A stretch of 14,576 nt of DNA from Methanobacteriota archaeon (GTDB lineage: Archaea > Thermoplasmatota > Poseidoniia > Poseidoniales > Poseidoniaceae): contig PBUZ01000072.1 of the NCBI GenBank assembly GCA_002728035.1, positions 1-14,576 of the forward strand, in the 5' to 3' direction. A model generated the notes under the pieces. That model did no database searches. It was not told the DNA's origin and saw nothing but the letters and a program-made list of their open reading frames with translations. A program made the position numbers and the translations under genes. Positions 1-7,617 of this stretch are shown here, in pieces (the stretch's first letter is position 1; each line of letters opens with the position of its first letter).

Positions 1-3000
1 GAGACACGTAGAACCTGAGCGTACTCGCCTTGACGGGCCCCATCCGACGTACAACCTCTTCAAGCGCATCCTCGAAGGAAAGGTGCTCGTAGACACCGTG
101 AACCCGGTGGAACAGGGAGAGCCTACGGCGACGTCCTGGAACTTCTTCGAACTGTTTCACGACCAACATTTGCCGTTCAAGGTTCGAAAGTGCATTTTTG
201 AGGTCACGCTGCAAGGCTCGGTGTTCCTCTCCCTTAGGATAACCTCCGAGAATCTCTTGACGAGTAAGGTTTTCACCCGGGGGAATTTTGCTGAGAATTT
301 CTTCTTCCATTGGCCCAATCCACGGTTCGGGTTTTAGACCAAGCAAAACGGGGATGTTCGCCTTCGTCGTGTAACCAATGCGGTTGTGCAGCAACCTTCC
401 CATGATGACATCGGAATCAAGTTGGACATCTTTCCAATCGCTGAAGGTGAATTCATTGATGCGGTAGAGCAATTCCTGTTGTTTTTGAAACAGAACATGC
501 TCATTGAATGCGGTAAAGATATCGTCGTAGTGTCTGAAGGATTTGTCCAACACCATGTTTTGTATCCACCGGTATTCCACAACCTCTTCTTCACCACCGG
601 TCAGACGATGTTCATCAACCTTCAGGATGTACTCTGCGTCGTTTGTTTGGAGATAGAAGCCAACCGAAACCACGTTACGCCCTTCCAATTCATGAAGGGA
701 ACGTTCGATGAGCGGTTGCGGGAACGGCAGACGCTCAACCATCTCATCGGCCGTCTTGGGACCCTCCGAGCCCAGCATTTCGATCACCTTGACACGAAGT
801 GCTTCCTGCGGATCACCCAACTCTCGTTCTTCCCAAGCAGTGGGCTTGGTGCCATCAAAGGCGGTGGCGACCTTGTAGGACAAACCTCGTGTATGGAGTT
901 CGAGCAAATTCTCGACCTCCTTTCCTCCGGCAACGGCCAAGCAGCCCAATGTACCATGGATTTCCGCCATGTAAGGCGCAAACCACTTGCCATCCAATTC
1001 CTCTTGTCCTGTGCCATCGAGTTTGGTGACCAAACCTGCTTGACACAATTCTTCAACCCACTCTCGAATGGTTTCATGAGGAATGTTCTCGAGTTTGTCT
1101 TTGTAGAGGGGGTTGTTGAAATCCCTGTCCAAACCTCCACCATGACTCATCAACCGCTGCAATTGCTTGGCGTTGGTTGGAACAGGTGCTTTGTTTGAAT
1201 AATAGGATGAGAGTTGTTCACTCGAAAGTTCGGTCGCCAACGAGCGCGTTCCAAGCAGGCGTTGGAGAATGGTTGGGTCGATGTCCTTGACCAAAAAGGC
1301 CCGAGTTTTCATCGACATCAAGTCTTCAAAGGCCGACATGTACAACGACATCCCCAACCGTGAGGGGATCACCACCTTCGTATGGACGATACGGGCATCA
1401 CCAGACAAACAGGACTGCAAAAATCCTTCTAAACCGATGAGGTCGATGTCACCAAACATGATTTCGTTTTTGGCCTCCCTCATCAGCAAACTGCCGTCCA
1501 ACGTCCGATGTTTTTGCAGCAATGCTTCAGCGCGTTGCTGGAATTGCTGTGGGCTGATTTCCTCTGCGCCAATTCGTTTGGGAATGATGAGTGAACGTCC
1601 CGCAACCTCTCTGAATCGCTTGGCAAAGATTTGGGTGTTGATCACATAACGCTCGATGACATCGATGTGGTTGTTTTCTCGAAACGCTGTGTACATGGAA
1701 CCGGGGTCGACTTCTTGTGAGGTCTTGAGCAACAACCCATTTTCGTCAAACGACATTTCGATGACATTGATGTTGTTGGCTTCGGCCAAGCCCGCCATGA
1801 AGTAGCCCAATGCGGTGTTGAAACCTCGGCCACGGCACGTTGTGATCATGTAGGTTGGGAACGCACCCGTGATGACCTGTTCAACCAAGATTCGGTTTGA
1901 GTCGGGAACCTGGAATGAATCCAACGAATGTTCTTCCAAATGCCTCGCAATGGCGTTTGAAACGTCCTTTGAAAGGCCGTAAACATCCCGCAACAACACC
2001 CGTGGGTCGTGCTCTCTGCGAAGCGAAATGATGCAATGGCCAATCAAATCAAGCAATGCTTGTGACAATTCACGGGACCGACTTCGGGCTTCGCCCGACC
2101 ACGAGGGAATGGTCGGACGATGACCGGTCACACTGGTCACGTTAACGCGTGTTCCCTGAATGTTGGTCACGCGGTAGGTTGAGCCGCCGAGCAAAATCAC
2201 GTCGCCGGTTCGTAGATTCGAAACGAAGGAACCCGATAATTTCCCGAGGATGGAACCTTCGGCATTGAACACAAGGTAGGAATTGTCAGGTGCGATGGTT
2301 CCGATGTTGGTGTAGTAAATCATCCGAGAATAGCCGCGCTTCCCGTACATGTTCTCTTCCCAATCAACCCAAATCCTTCGCTCTTCTTCGAGCATATCGA
2401 GCACTTCGATGAAATCATCGTATTCGAAATTTCGATACGACCATGAATTGACAATGATTTCGTAGGCTTCGTCAATGTCAAGTTCGTTGATGATCACCAA
2501 GCCAATGATGAATTGTGCAACAACGTCCAAACAATTCTGTGGAAAATCAAGGCGATCCATGTCGCCTGTTTGGATGGCTGCTTGAAGGGCAGCCAACTCA
2601 ATCAAATCGTCCACGCTCGTTGGCAAAAATCGCGCTCTTGGAATGCCGCCAACATGGTGGCCAGCACGCCCGATGCGTTGCAATGCCGTGGCGATATCGC
2701 CAGGGCTTCCAACTTGCAGAACCAAGTCCACCGAACCGATGTCAATTCCCATCTCAAGAGAAGAAGAGGTGACGACGGCCCGAAGATGACCGTATTTGAG
2801 ACGCTTTTCAACATCCAAGCGGATGTTCTTGTCCATCGAACCGTGGTGTCCTGCAACGAGGTCGCCGAGGTAGGGGCGAAGTTTTTGCACAATGGTTTCC
2901 GTCATTTTTCGTGTGTTTGCAAAAACCAGCGTCGTGGTGTGAGCACTGATGAGGTCTGCAATCGCTTCAATGTTGTACTCAAGAACCTTGAGAACGGGTA

Positions 3001-3799
3001 AATCACTGAATTTCGGATGCGTGATGAGGATGTCAAGGTCCAGTTCTCTTGAACCTGAAATTTTGGCAATCGAGACTTTCGTGGGGTGTCCACGAGCTTC
3101 CCGGTCGTCGCTGCTCACGAGGTATTCCGCAACCGTTTCGAGCGGCTCCATCGTCGCTGAGATGCCAATACGCTGAACGGGATTGAGCAACAGCGAATCC
3201 AGGAGGGAAAGCGTCAATGAAAGATGAACACCCCGCTTTGTGGAAACCATGGAGTGCAACTCGTCGATGATCATGTATTCCACTTCGCTCACGATGGGTT
3301 GGAATCGAGGAGAGGTGATGGCAATGGCCAAGCTTTCTGGCGTGGTGATGAGAATGTGTGGAGGATTTCTCAGCATTTTTTGGCGGTCAGACTGCGAGGT
3401 GTCACCGGTGCGAAGACCCACCCGAATCTCTTGAGCACGGTCGGGAAGGTACCGTTCTGTGATCTCATTGAGCGGACCGATGAGGTTGCGTTGAATGTCG
3501 TTGGCGAGTGCTTTGATGGGAGAGATGTAAACTGCGTAGACCTTTTTCTTCAGCTTCCCCTCAAGGGCATGACGCACGAGTTGGTCAATGATGGTCAAAA
3601 AAGCCGTGAGCGTTTTTCCAGAACCCGTGGGTGAACAGAGCAGCAGATGTTGCTGGTCCATAATGGCGGGTATGGCGAGTTTTTGCGGTGGTGTGAAATC
3701 TGGAAATTTGTCACGAAACCACTTACGTACGGGCGGACAAAGCCGCTCATACAGGTCATCGGATTCGAGTGGAGAATCCAAGTAGACAATTTCTGCCAT
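1..3799 (-). CDS. lhr: Lhr-type (large helicase-related) superfamily 2 DNA helicase, C-terminus cut by window edge
   Basis: This ATP-dependent 3'-5' helicase family acts in DNA repair and recombination. The frame is open from ATG 3799 to the left edge with no stop, giving 1266 codons so far. Visible motifs are FTPPQ near residue 35, Walker A SPTGSGKT (56-63), SPIKALAND (93-101), DELH box (179-182), motif III SAT (214-216), motif V SSSLEMGIDIG (345-355) and motif VI QRIGRAGH (374-381). The YYTNIGTIA stretch (495-503) and the region around 585-690 match the Lhr winged-helix and DEAD-associated domains. The Lhr core seems to end near residue 825. The remaining 440 or more residues are an extension ending in a winged-helix-like segment (about 1242-1266, RRMGPVKASTLRFYV). 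The start is supported by GGCGTGA about 8 nt upstream. The gene lies 73 nt downstream of a ferredoxin gene on the same strand. The family call is secure; the domain assignment of the extension is inference. Confidence 0.95.
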   Translation of the reverse strand, partial: MAEIVYLDSPLESDDLYERLCPPVRKWFRDKFPDFTPPQKLAIPAIMDQQHLLLCSPTGSGKTLTAFLTIIDQLVRHALEGKLKKKVYAVYISPIKALANDIQRNLIGPLNEITERYLPDRAQEIRVGLRTGDTSQSDRQKMLRNPPHILITTPESLAIAITSPRFQPIVSEVEYMIIDELHSMVSTKRGVHLSLTLSLLDSLLLNPVQRIGISATMEPLETVAEYLVSSDDREARGHPTKVSIAKISGSRELDLDILITHPKFSDLPVLKVLEYNIEAIADLISAHTTTLVFANTRKMTETIVQKLRPYLGDLVAGHHGSMDKNIRLDVEKRLKYGHLRAVVTSSSLEMGIDIGSVDLVLQVGSPGDIATALQRIGRAGHHVGGIPRARFLPTSVDDLIELAALQAAIQTGDMDRLDFPQNCLDVVAQFIIGLVIINELDIDEAYEIIVNSWSYRNFEYDDFIEVLDMLEEERRIWVDWEENMYGKRGYSRMIYYTNIGTIAPDNSYLVFNAEGSILGKLSGSFVSNLRTGDVILLGGSTYRVTNIQGTRVNVTSVTGHRPTIPSWSGEARSRSRELSQALLDLIGHCIISLRREHDPRVLLRDVYGLSKDVSNAIARHLEEHSLDSFQVPDSNRILVEQVITGAFPTYMITTCRGRGFNTALGYFMAGLAEANNINVIEMSFDENGLLLKTSQEVDPGSMYTAFRENNHIDVIERYVINTQIFAKRFREVAGRSLIIPKRIGAEEISPQQFQQRAEALLQKHRTLDGSLLMREAKNEIMFGDIDLIGLEGFLQSCLSGDARIVHTKVVIPSRLGMSLYMSAFEDLMSMKTRAFLVKDIDPTILQRLLGTRSLATELSSEQLSSYYSNKAPVPTNAKQLQRLMSHGGGLDRDFNNPLYKDKLENIPHETIREWVEELCQAGLVTKLDGTGQEELDGKWFAPYMAEIHGTLGCLAVAGGKEVENLLELHTRGLSYKVATAFDGTKPTAWEERELGDPQEALRVKVIEMLGSEGPKTADEMVERLPFPQPLIERSLHELEGRNVVSVGFYLQTNDAEYILKVDEHRLTGGEEEVVEYRWIQNMVLDKSFRHYDDIFTAFNEHVLFQKQQELLYRINEFTFSDWKDVQLDSDVIMGRLLHNRIGYTTKANIPVLLGLKPEPWIGPMEEEILSKIPPGENLTRQEILGGYPKGEEHRALQRDLKNALSNLERQMLVVKQFEEVPGRRRRLSLFHRVHGVYEHLSFEDALEEVVRRMGPVKASTLRFYVS

Positions 3800-3805
3800 T
3801 TTTTT

Positions 3806-3850
3806 GGTCACGCCCTATGGCTTTGGAGCGCGGCCATGGGATTAAAAAGT
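3806..3850 (-). promoter_or_regulatory. Candidate promoter and ribosome-binding site of lhr
   Basis: On the minus strand, the T/A-rich stretch ACTTTTTAAT (3850-3841) resembles an archaeal TATA element. It sits about 42-51 nt before the lhr ATG. GGCGTGA (3814-3808) follows about 8 nt before the ATG and can serve as a Shine-Dalgarno site. This suggests that lhr can be transcribed separately from the ferredoxin gene. It is a pattern call only. Confidence 0.35.
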
Positions 3851-3865
3851 ATTTCGTAGATATGG

Positions 3866-3870
3866 AAAAA
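3866..3870 (-). terminator. Possible oligo-T terminator after the ferredoxin gene
   Basis: Just past the ferredoxin stop (TGA at 3875-3873), the minus strand carries a run of five T residues without a preceding hairpin. Archaeal termination often uses such T-runs. The run is short, so read-through into lhr is equally plausible. Confidence 0.2.
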
Positions 3871-3872
3871 CA

Positions 3873-4187
3873 TCAAGGCCAACGAGTTGCCCGTTTTTTC
3901 CAACGAAGAACAGGTGTTGTTCTCGGTGCAACCGTTTTGTTCAACAACGGTGAATCAAGGGCAATGGGTGGCATGGAAACTTCATGCAGTGCATCGGTAG
4001 GACAAGAACCGATGCACGATAAGCAGCCGACACATCGGTTCTCCACCACGACAACAGGACGCTTGGCATGAGACCGACCTTCTGGGTTTTCCTCAAGCGG
4101 CAAAAGAGCCTCAAAGGGACAGTGAAGAATGCACAGGTCACATCCCGTGCAATCCTCTTGCACGATGGCGACCATGGACTGACCCAT
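3873..4187 (-). CDS. Small 2[4Fe-4S] ferredoxin
   Basis: This is a 104-residue soluble electron carrier with two clusters. It has two full cluster-binding motifs: C13-x2-C16-x2-C19-x3-C23-P and C52-x2-C55-x2-C58-x3-C62-P. The spacer between them is longer than in minimal clostridial ferredoxins (about 60 residues), and a tail of about 35 residues with basic residues (RWKKRATRW) follows. The start at ATG 4187 has AGGAAAG just upstream; ATG 4175 (residue 5) is an alternative. The gene is divergent from glyS and 73 nt upstream of lhr. No partner oxidoreductase is present in the window, so its redox partner is unknown. It could be a general ferredoxin or serve an enzyme encoded elsewhere. The family call rests on the cysteine pattern and is secure. 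Confidence 0.88.
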   Translation of the reverse strand: MGQSMVAIVQEDCTGCDLCILHCPFEALLPLEENPEGRSHAKRPVVVVENRCVGCLSCIGSCPTDALHEVSMPPIALDSPLLNKTVAPRTTPVLRWKKRATRWP

Positions 4188-4207
4188 GCTTTCCTGTCGT
4201 GGGGCTC

Positions 4208-4219
4208 GCCTATAATGCT
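4208..4219. promoter_or_regulatory. TATA-like element between the divergent ferredoxin and glyS genes
   Basis: The sequence TATAAT (4211-4216; ATTATA on the minus strand) is the only clear TATA-like element in the 117-nt divergent gap. It lies 24-29 nt upstream of the ferredoxin ATG, so a transcript starting about 26 nt downstream would be nearly leaderless. For glyS it would give a leader of roughly 65 nt. Use in both directions is inference. Confidence 0.4.
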
Positions 4220-4295
4220 GTGTCTCAAGAAACGTGATGCTGAGAGCGAAGATGCGGTGAAGTTCTTAGGCAGGTGCATCCGCCCCGTTGATGAG

Positions 4296-4300
4296 GGTGA
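4296..4300 (+). promoter_or_regulatory. Ribosome-binding site that selects the glyS GTG start
   Basis: GGTGA within GAGGGTGAG lies 4 nt before GTG 4305. It matches the anti-Shine-Dalgarno end of archaeal 16S rRNA. No comparable site precedes the upstream in-frame ATG codons at 4068 and 4215. Confidence 0.55.
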
Positions 4301-4304
4301 GACC

Positions 4305-5972
4305 GTGACGGACGATGGACGCCTTGACCGTTTGAGTGGAATGCTCAAGCGTCGTGGATTCATCCTCCCTGCATTTGAGATACATGGAGGGGCGAAAGGA
4401 CTCTACGACTTTGGCCCTGTCGGCGGTCGAATGCACTCCAAGATCAATCAATTCTGGAGAGATCATTGGCTCAAGCTTGGCAACGTCGTGGAAATCTCCT
4501 GTCCCACCGTCACGCCCTATGCCGTCCTCGAAGCCAGCGGCCACGTCGGAGAATTTTCCGACTTTATGACGCAATGCCTGAATTGCGAGGAAGCGAGCAG
4601 AGCAGATACGCTGCTCGAAGCGCATCATCCAAATCCAGACGCCCTCAAGATGGAGGAGCTCCAAGCACTCTTGTTCGAGACGCTCCCCCCCTGCCCTGCC
4701 TGCGGTGCTCAAACTTGGAGCGAAGTCTCTGCTCAAAATTTGATGTTCAACACCATGATCGGCGCTGGCGAATCGGGCCGACCTGGCTTCCTACGACCCG
4801 AGACCGCACAGGGCATGTTCACCTCCTTCAACGCGTTGTTTCGCCACTTCCGTGAACGCCTTCCTTTCGGTGGCATGCAGGTTGGAAAAGGCTACCGCAA
4901 CGAGATTGCCCCGCGGCAGGGTATGATTCGGCTTCGTGAGTTCAACATGGCGGAATTGGAGTACTTCATGGACCCCGAATCGGAACAACATGAAGACCTC
5001 TCGCCTTGGGCAAACACGCCCATCCAATTGCTTGAAAGGGAGAAAGAACCGACCATCATCACGCTCCCTGAAGCCTTTCAAAACGGCATCATCCACCATG
5101 CCACCTTAGCCCGATTCTTGGGCATCACCTACGATTTCCTCGTCGCCGTCGGTATCGACCCACAACGTCTGAGGTTCAGGCAACACGAGGAAAACGAAAT
5201 GGCCCATTACGCCGAAGATTGCTGGGATGCAGAAATTGAAGGGAGTTATGGTTGGATCGAGTGCGTTGGCATCGCCCATCGGGGTTGCTATGACCTACTA
5301 CAGCATGAGGAGGCGACGGGGAAGACGCTGCGTGCTCGGCGTGAGTTTGCCGAGCCCCGGGTCACAACCATCGATGCATGGACCATCAACGGAGCCACAG
5401 CAGGGCCAGCGTTCAAGGCACAGGCAGGACTGGTGAAAGACGCCGTTGAAGCGCTCCCGAAGGCCACGACCTTTCCCACAACCGTCACCCTCGCCAACGG
5501 TGATTCGGTCGAAGTCGGAGAAGAACATGTCAAGGCCAATCAGAAAACGATTTCAGAATCTGGCGAATGGTACACACCGCATGTGCTGGAACCAGCGTTT
5601 GGTATCGACCGCATCATCTGGCATGTGCTCGACCATGCGTACACCGAGACGAAGAAAAACGGCGAGGATTACACCTTGATGCGCCTCAAAGAAACGGTTG
5701 CACCGGTCGATTACGCTGTGCTCCCCTTGTTCGAAAAAGACGGGATGGGAGACTTGGCATGGACCATTCATCAAAGGCTCTGTCAAACGAGTGGCCTTGT
5801 CTCGATGTACGATGCCAGCGGCTCCATTGGACGACGGTATGCTCGAGCTGATGAAATCGGCGTTCCAACATGCATTACCGTCGACCATCAAACGCTTGAA
5901 GACGGCACGGTCACCGTGCGTGACCGAGACACGACCGACCAGACTCGTGTTCACATGGATCAACTCCTCTAG
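4305..5972 (+). CDS. glyS: Glycyl-tRNA synthetase (single-chain, archaeal/eukaryal type)
   Basis: This cytoplasmic class II synthetase charges tRNA-Gly with glycine using ATP. With a GTG start at 4305 the product is 555 residues, close to usual archaeal length. The start is chosen because GGTGA lies 4 nt upstream and the protein then opens about 14 residues before RRGF, as in archaeal homologues. The same frame is open back to ATG 4068, but that would overlap most of the ferredoxin gene. Visible features are RRGF..PAFEIHGG..GLYDFGPVG near the N-terminus, a zinc-ribbon-like insert with paired cysteines C91/C94 and C130/C133, and RPETAQG (164-170). Motif 2 runs from GYRNEI to RLREFNMAE (196-217). 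RFRQHEENEMAHYAEDCWD (290-308) and motif 3 EPAFGIDRIIW (429-439) follow. The anticodon-binding domain is residues 463-555. All the motifs I expect are present. The rfcL gene follows on the same strand. Confidence 0.96.
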   Translation: MTDDGRLDRLSGMLKRRGFILPAFEIHGGAKGLYDFGPVGGRMHSKINQFWRDHWLKLGNVVEISCPTVTPYAVLEASGHVGEFSDFMTQCLNCEEASRADTLLEAHHPNPDALKMEELQALLFETLPPCPACGAQTWSEVSAQNLMFNTMIGAGESGRPGFLRPETAQGMFTSFNALFRHFRERLPFGGMQVGKGYRNEIAPRQGMIRLREFNMAELEYFMDPESEQHEDLSPWANTPIQLLEREKEPTIITLPEAFQNGIIHHATLARFLGITYDFLVAVGIDPQRLRFRQHEENEMAHYAEDCWDAEIEGSYGWIECVGIAHRGCYDLLQHEEATGKTLRARREFAEPRVTTIDAWTINGATAGPAFKAQAGLVKDAVEALPKATTFPTTVTLANGDSVEVGEEHVKANQKTISESGEWYTPHVLEPAFGIDRIIWHVLDHAYTETKKNGEDYTLMRLKETVAPVDYAVLPLFEKDGMGDLAWTIHQRLCQTSGLVSMYDASGSIGRRYARADEIGVPTCITVDHQTLEDGTVTVRDRDTTDQTRVHMDQLL

Positions 5973-5984
5973 ATGCAAAGACAG

Positions 5985-6004
5985 CTTCAACGGTGTTGTT
6001 GAAG
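5985..6004 (+). repeat. Perfect inverted repeat (hairpin) between glyS and rfcL
   Basis: CTTCAAC (5985-5991) and GTTGAAG (5998-6004) form a 7-bp perfect stem around the 6-nt loop GGTGTT. It begins 12 nt after the glyS stop. No T-run follows, so it is not a standard intrinsic terminator. It may be an mRNA 3'-end or processing structure, or a regulatory hairpin. GTTGAAG occurs again at 6021-6027 and could compete for the first arm. Confidence 0.5.
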
Positions 6005-6045
6005 TGGAGCCGTGGTGAAGGTTGAAGAACCCTCCCGAGAACATC

Positions 6046-7617
6046 ATGGGCATGGGTCAGGTGAGCGATTGGACCGAGCGCCACCGACCCCGTACCGAGC
6101 AAATGTTGGAAGGAAACGAAGTCCAACGCCGGAAGATCCGTGCTTGGCTCGACGAGTGGCAACAAGGTACACCGAAAAAGAAAGCGATTTTGCTCATTGG
6201 ACCGCCTGGTGTCGGAAAGACGACCGTTGCACGAGCCGTTGCAGAGGATATGGGCTGGAACGTCATTGAACTGAATGCAAGCGATGCACGAAATGCAGCA
6301 GCCATCCGAAAAGCAGCGACGAGTGGCGCAACGCATCGTTCCCTCTTCCATGACCCCACCGCACCCCCCTCTCGAACCCTGATCCTGCTCGATGAGGTCG
6401 ACCACCTCTCGGGAGGTCTACGAGAAGTCAGCCAAGGGCGTATCGAAAAAGCGATGGCAGGGGAGGACAATTTCCCTGGAGCAACCCTCTCAGGTGACTC
6501 TGGAGGGAAAGCGGAACTCTTGCGGCTGTTGGATCAAACAAAACAACCCGTGGTTCTTGCCTGCAACAACGAAATGGGGTTGTGGGGCAAGAATTCTTCA
6601 TGGCGGTCCACGCGTGACCGATTTGGAAAGCACCTCATCAAGATCAATTTCGACCGAGTCAACGACGAAGCGTTGCGGAGAATTGCTCGTAGGGTGTTGA
6701 GGGAAGAAGAGGTCGCGTTTTCCGAGGACGCCATCACGGCGCTCGCTTCAACCAATCATGGTGACTTGCGCGCACTTGTGCGAGACCTCCAAGTGATGAC
6801 AGGTGACCTGAACGGAAAGGAATTGACGGCCGAGATGGTGCATCAGCATGCCAAAGCCAGCCATCGTGACGTCTCCGTTGAGATCTTTCCAGGGCTCGAC
6901 AGGCTCTATAGAGAGCGTAACAGTATGGAGGCGACTGAACTGATTCGGACCATCGACAAGGATGCTTCCGAATTTTTGAATTGGGTGCATTGGAACAATG
7001 CAAAGCTGTTCACGGATCGAGCGAGTATTCGGCGAGGCTCAACCACGCTGGTGCAAGCGGACCGAACCATGATGGGGCGATACCTCAACACAGCACACCG
7101 TTCAACGTACTGGACGCAACACCTCACAGCACTCGCAGCATCGACGGCGAACAAGGTTCGTCTCGAAGGGAAAATCTTCCCCTCGTACCCGAATTACCTG
7201 CGACGCAGTGCCCCCATCGGCCGTGCGAGCATCGTGAGTAAATTGGCTGAGTTAAGCGGCACCAGCAAGGCAACCACGCGCGAGGAATTCCTCCTCCCTC
7301 TTTTTGCACTTACCCAAGACAGTACGCCCCTCGGCGACCCCTCCTTTTTCGACATCTCGCTCAAACTCGACCTCACGCCCGAGGAACACGCATCTCTGAC
7401 GGGTCTTGCATCAACTCGGCGCTCGTTCAAAGATCTGGTCAAAGCCTACGAACAGGCCTCAGAGGCGCATCAGGCATCCACCGCTGAAGTTGTTGAAGCC
7501 ACAAACATGGTTACCCATCCACCAATTCCAACAAACGTTGAGCCGCCTGCGGCGGAAGATAAAGGTCAGGACGAAGGCGATGATACGCCGCCACCCGGTC
7601 AAATGACCTTGTTTTGA
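6046..7617 (+). CDS. rfcL: Replication factor C large subunit (clamp loader)
   Basis: RFC-L is the AAA+ subunit that, with RFC small subunits, loads the PCNA clamp onto primed DNA using ATP. With ATG 6046 the product is 523 residues. It opens with the family signature SDWTERHRPRT, then Walker A GPPGVGKT (52-59), ELNASDAR (75-82), Walker B LILLDEVD (112-119) and sensor 1 VVLACNN (169-175). The lid and collar domains follow. After an acidic, proline-rich linker the protein ends in QMTLF, a minimal PCNA-interacting (PIP) motif. A stretch of about 25-35 extra residues lies between Walker B and sensor 1. TTG 6022, ATG 6052 and GTG 6061 are alternative starts; none has a well-spaced ribosome-binding site, so the start is uncertain by up to about 8 codons. 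The 3' end overlaps convergent trkH by 19 nt. RFC small-subunit genes are not in this window. Confidence 0.95.
   Translation: MGMGQVSDWTERHRPRTEQMLEGNEVQRRKIRAWLDEWQQGTPKKKAILLIGPPGVGKTTVARAVAEDMGWNVIELNASDARNAAAIRKAATSGATHRSLFHDPTAPPSRTLILLDEVDHLSGGLREVSQGRIEKAMAGEDNFPGATLSGDSGGKAELLRLLDQTKQPVVLACNNEMGLWGKNSSWRSTRDRFGKHLIKINFDRVNDEALRRIARRVLREEEVAFSEDAITALASTNHGDLRALVRDLQVMTGDLNGKELTAEMVHQHAKASHRDVSVEIFPGLDRLYRERNSMEATELIRTIDKDASEFLNWVHWNNAKLFTDRASIRRGSTTLVQADRTMMGRYLNTAHRSTYWTQHLTALAASTANKVRLEGKIFPSYPNYLRRSAPIGRASIVSKLAELSGTSKATTREEFLLPLFALTQDSTPLGDPSFFDISLKLDLTPEEHASLTGLASTRRSFKDLVKAYEQASEAHQASTAEVVEATNMVTHPPIPTNVEPPAAEDKGQDEGDDTPPPGQMTLF

Noticed and set aside
386..1198. 270-codon open frame on the plus strand
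   Set aside because: It is antisense to the uninterrupted lhr coding frame, and its translation has no recognisable domain. It reflects codon use on the other strand. The same holds for the plus-strand frames at 1269-1649 and 2513-3001.
4068..4304. N-terminal extension of glyS back to ATG 4068
   Set aside because: The extension lies antisense to part of the ferredoxin gene, has no family similarity, and would put about 93 residues before the conserved RRGF start region. GTG 4305 with GGTGA upstream fits better.
5985..6004. Hairpin after glyS read as a classical intrinsic terminator
   Set aside because: No T-run follows the stem on the plus strand and the stem is not GC-rich, so termination by the bacterial mechanism is unlikely.
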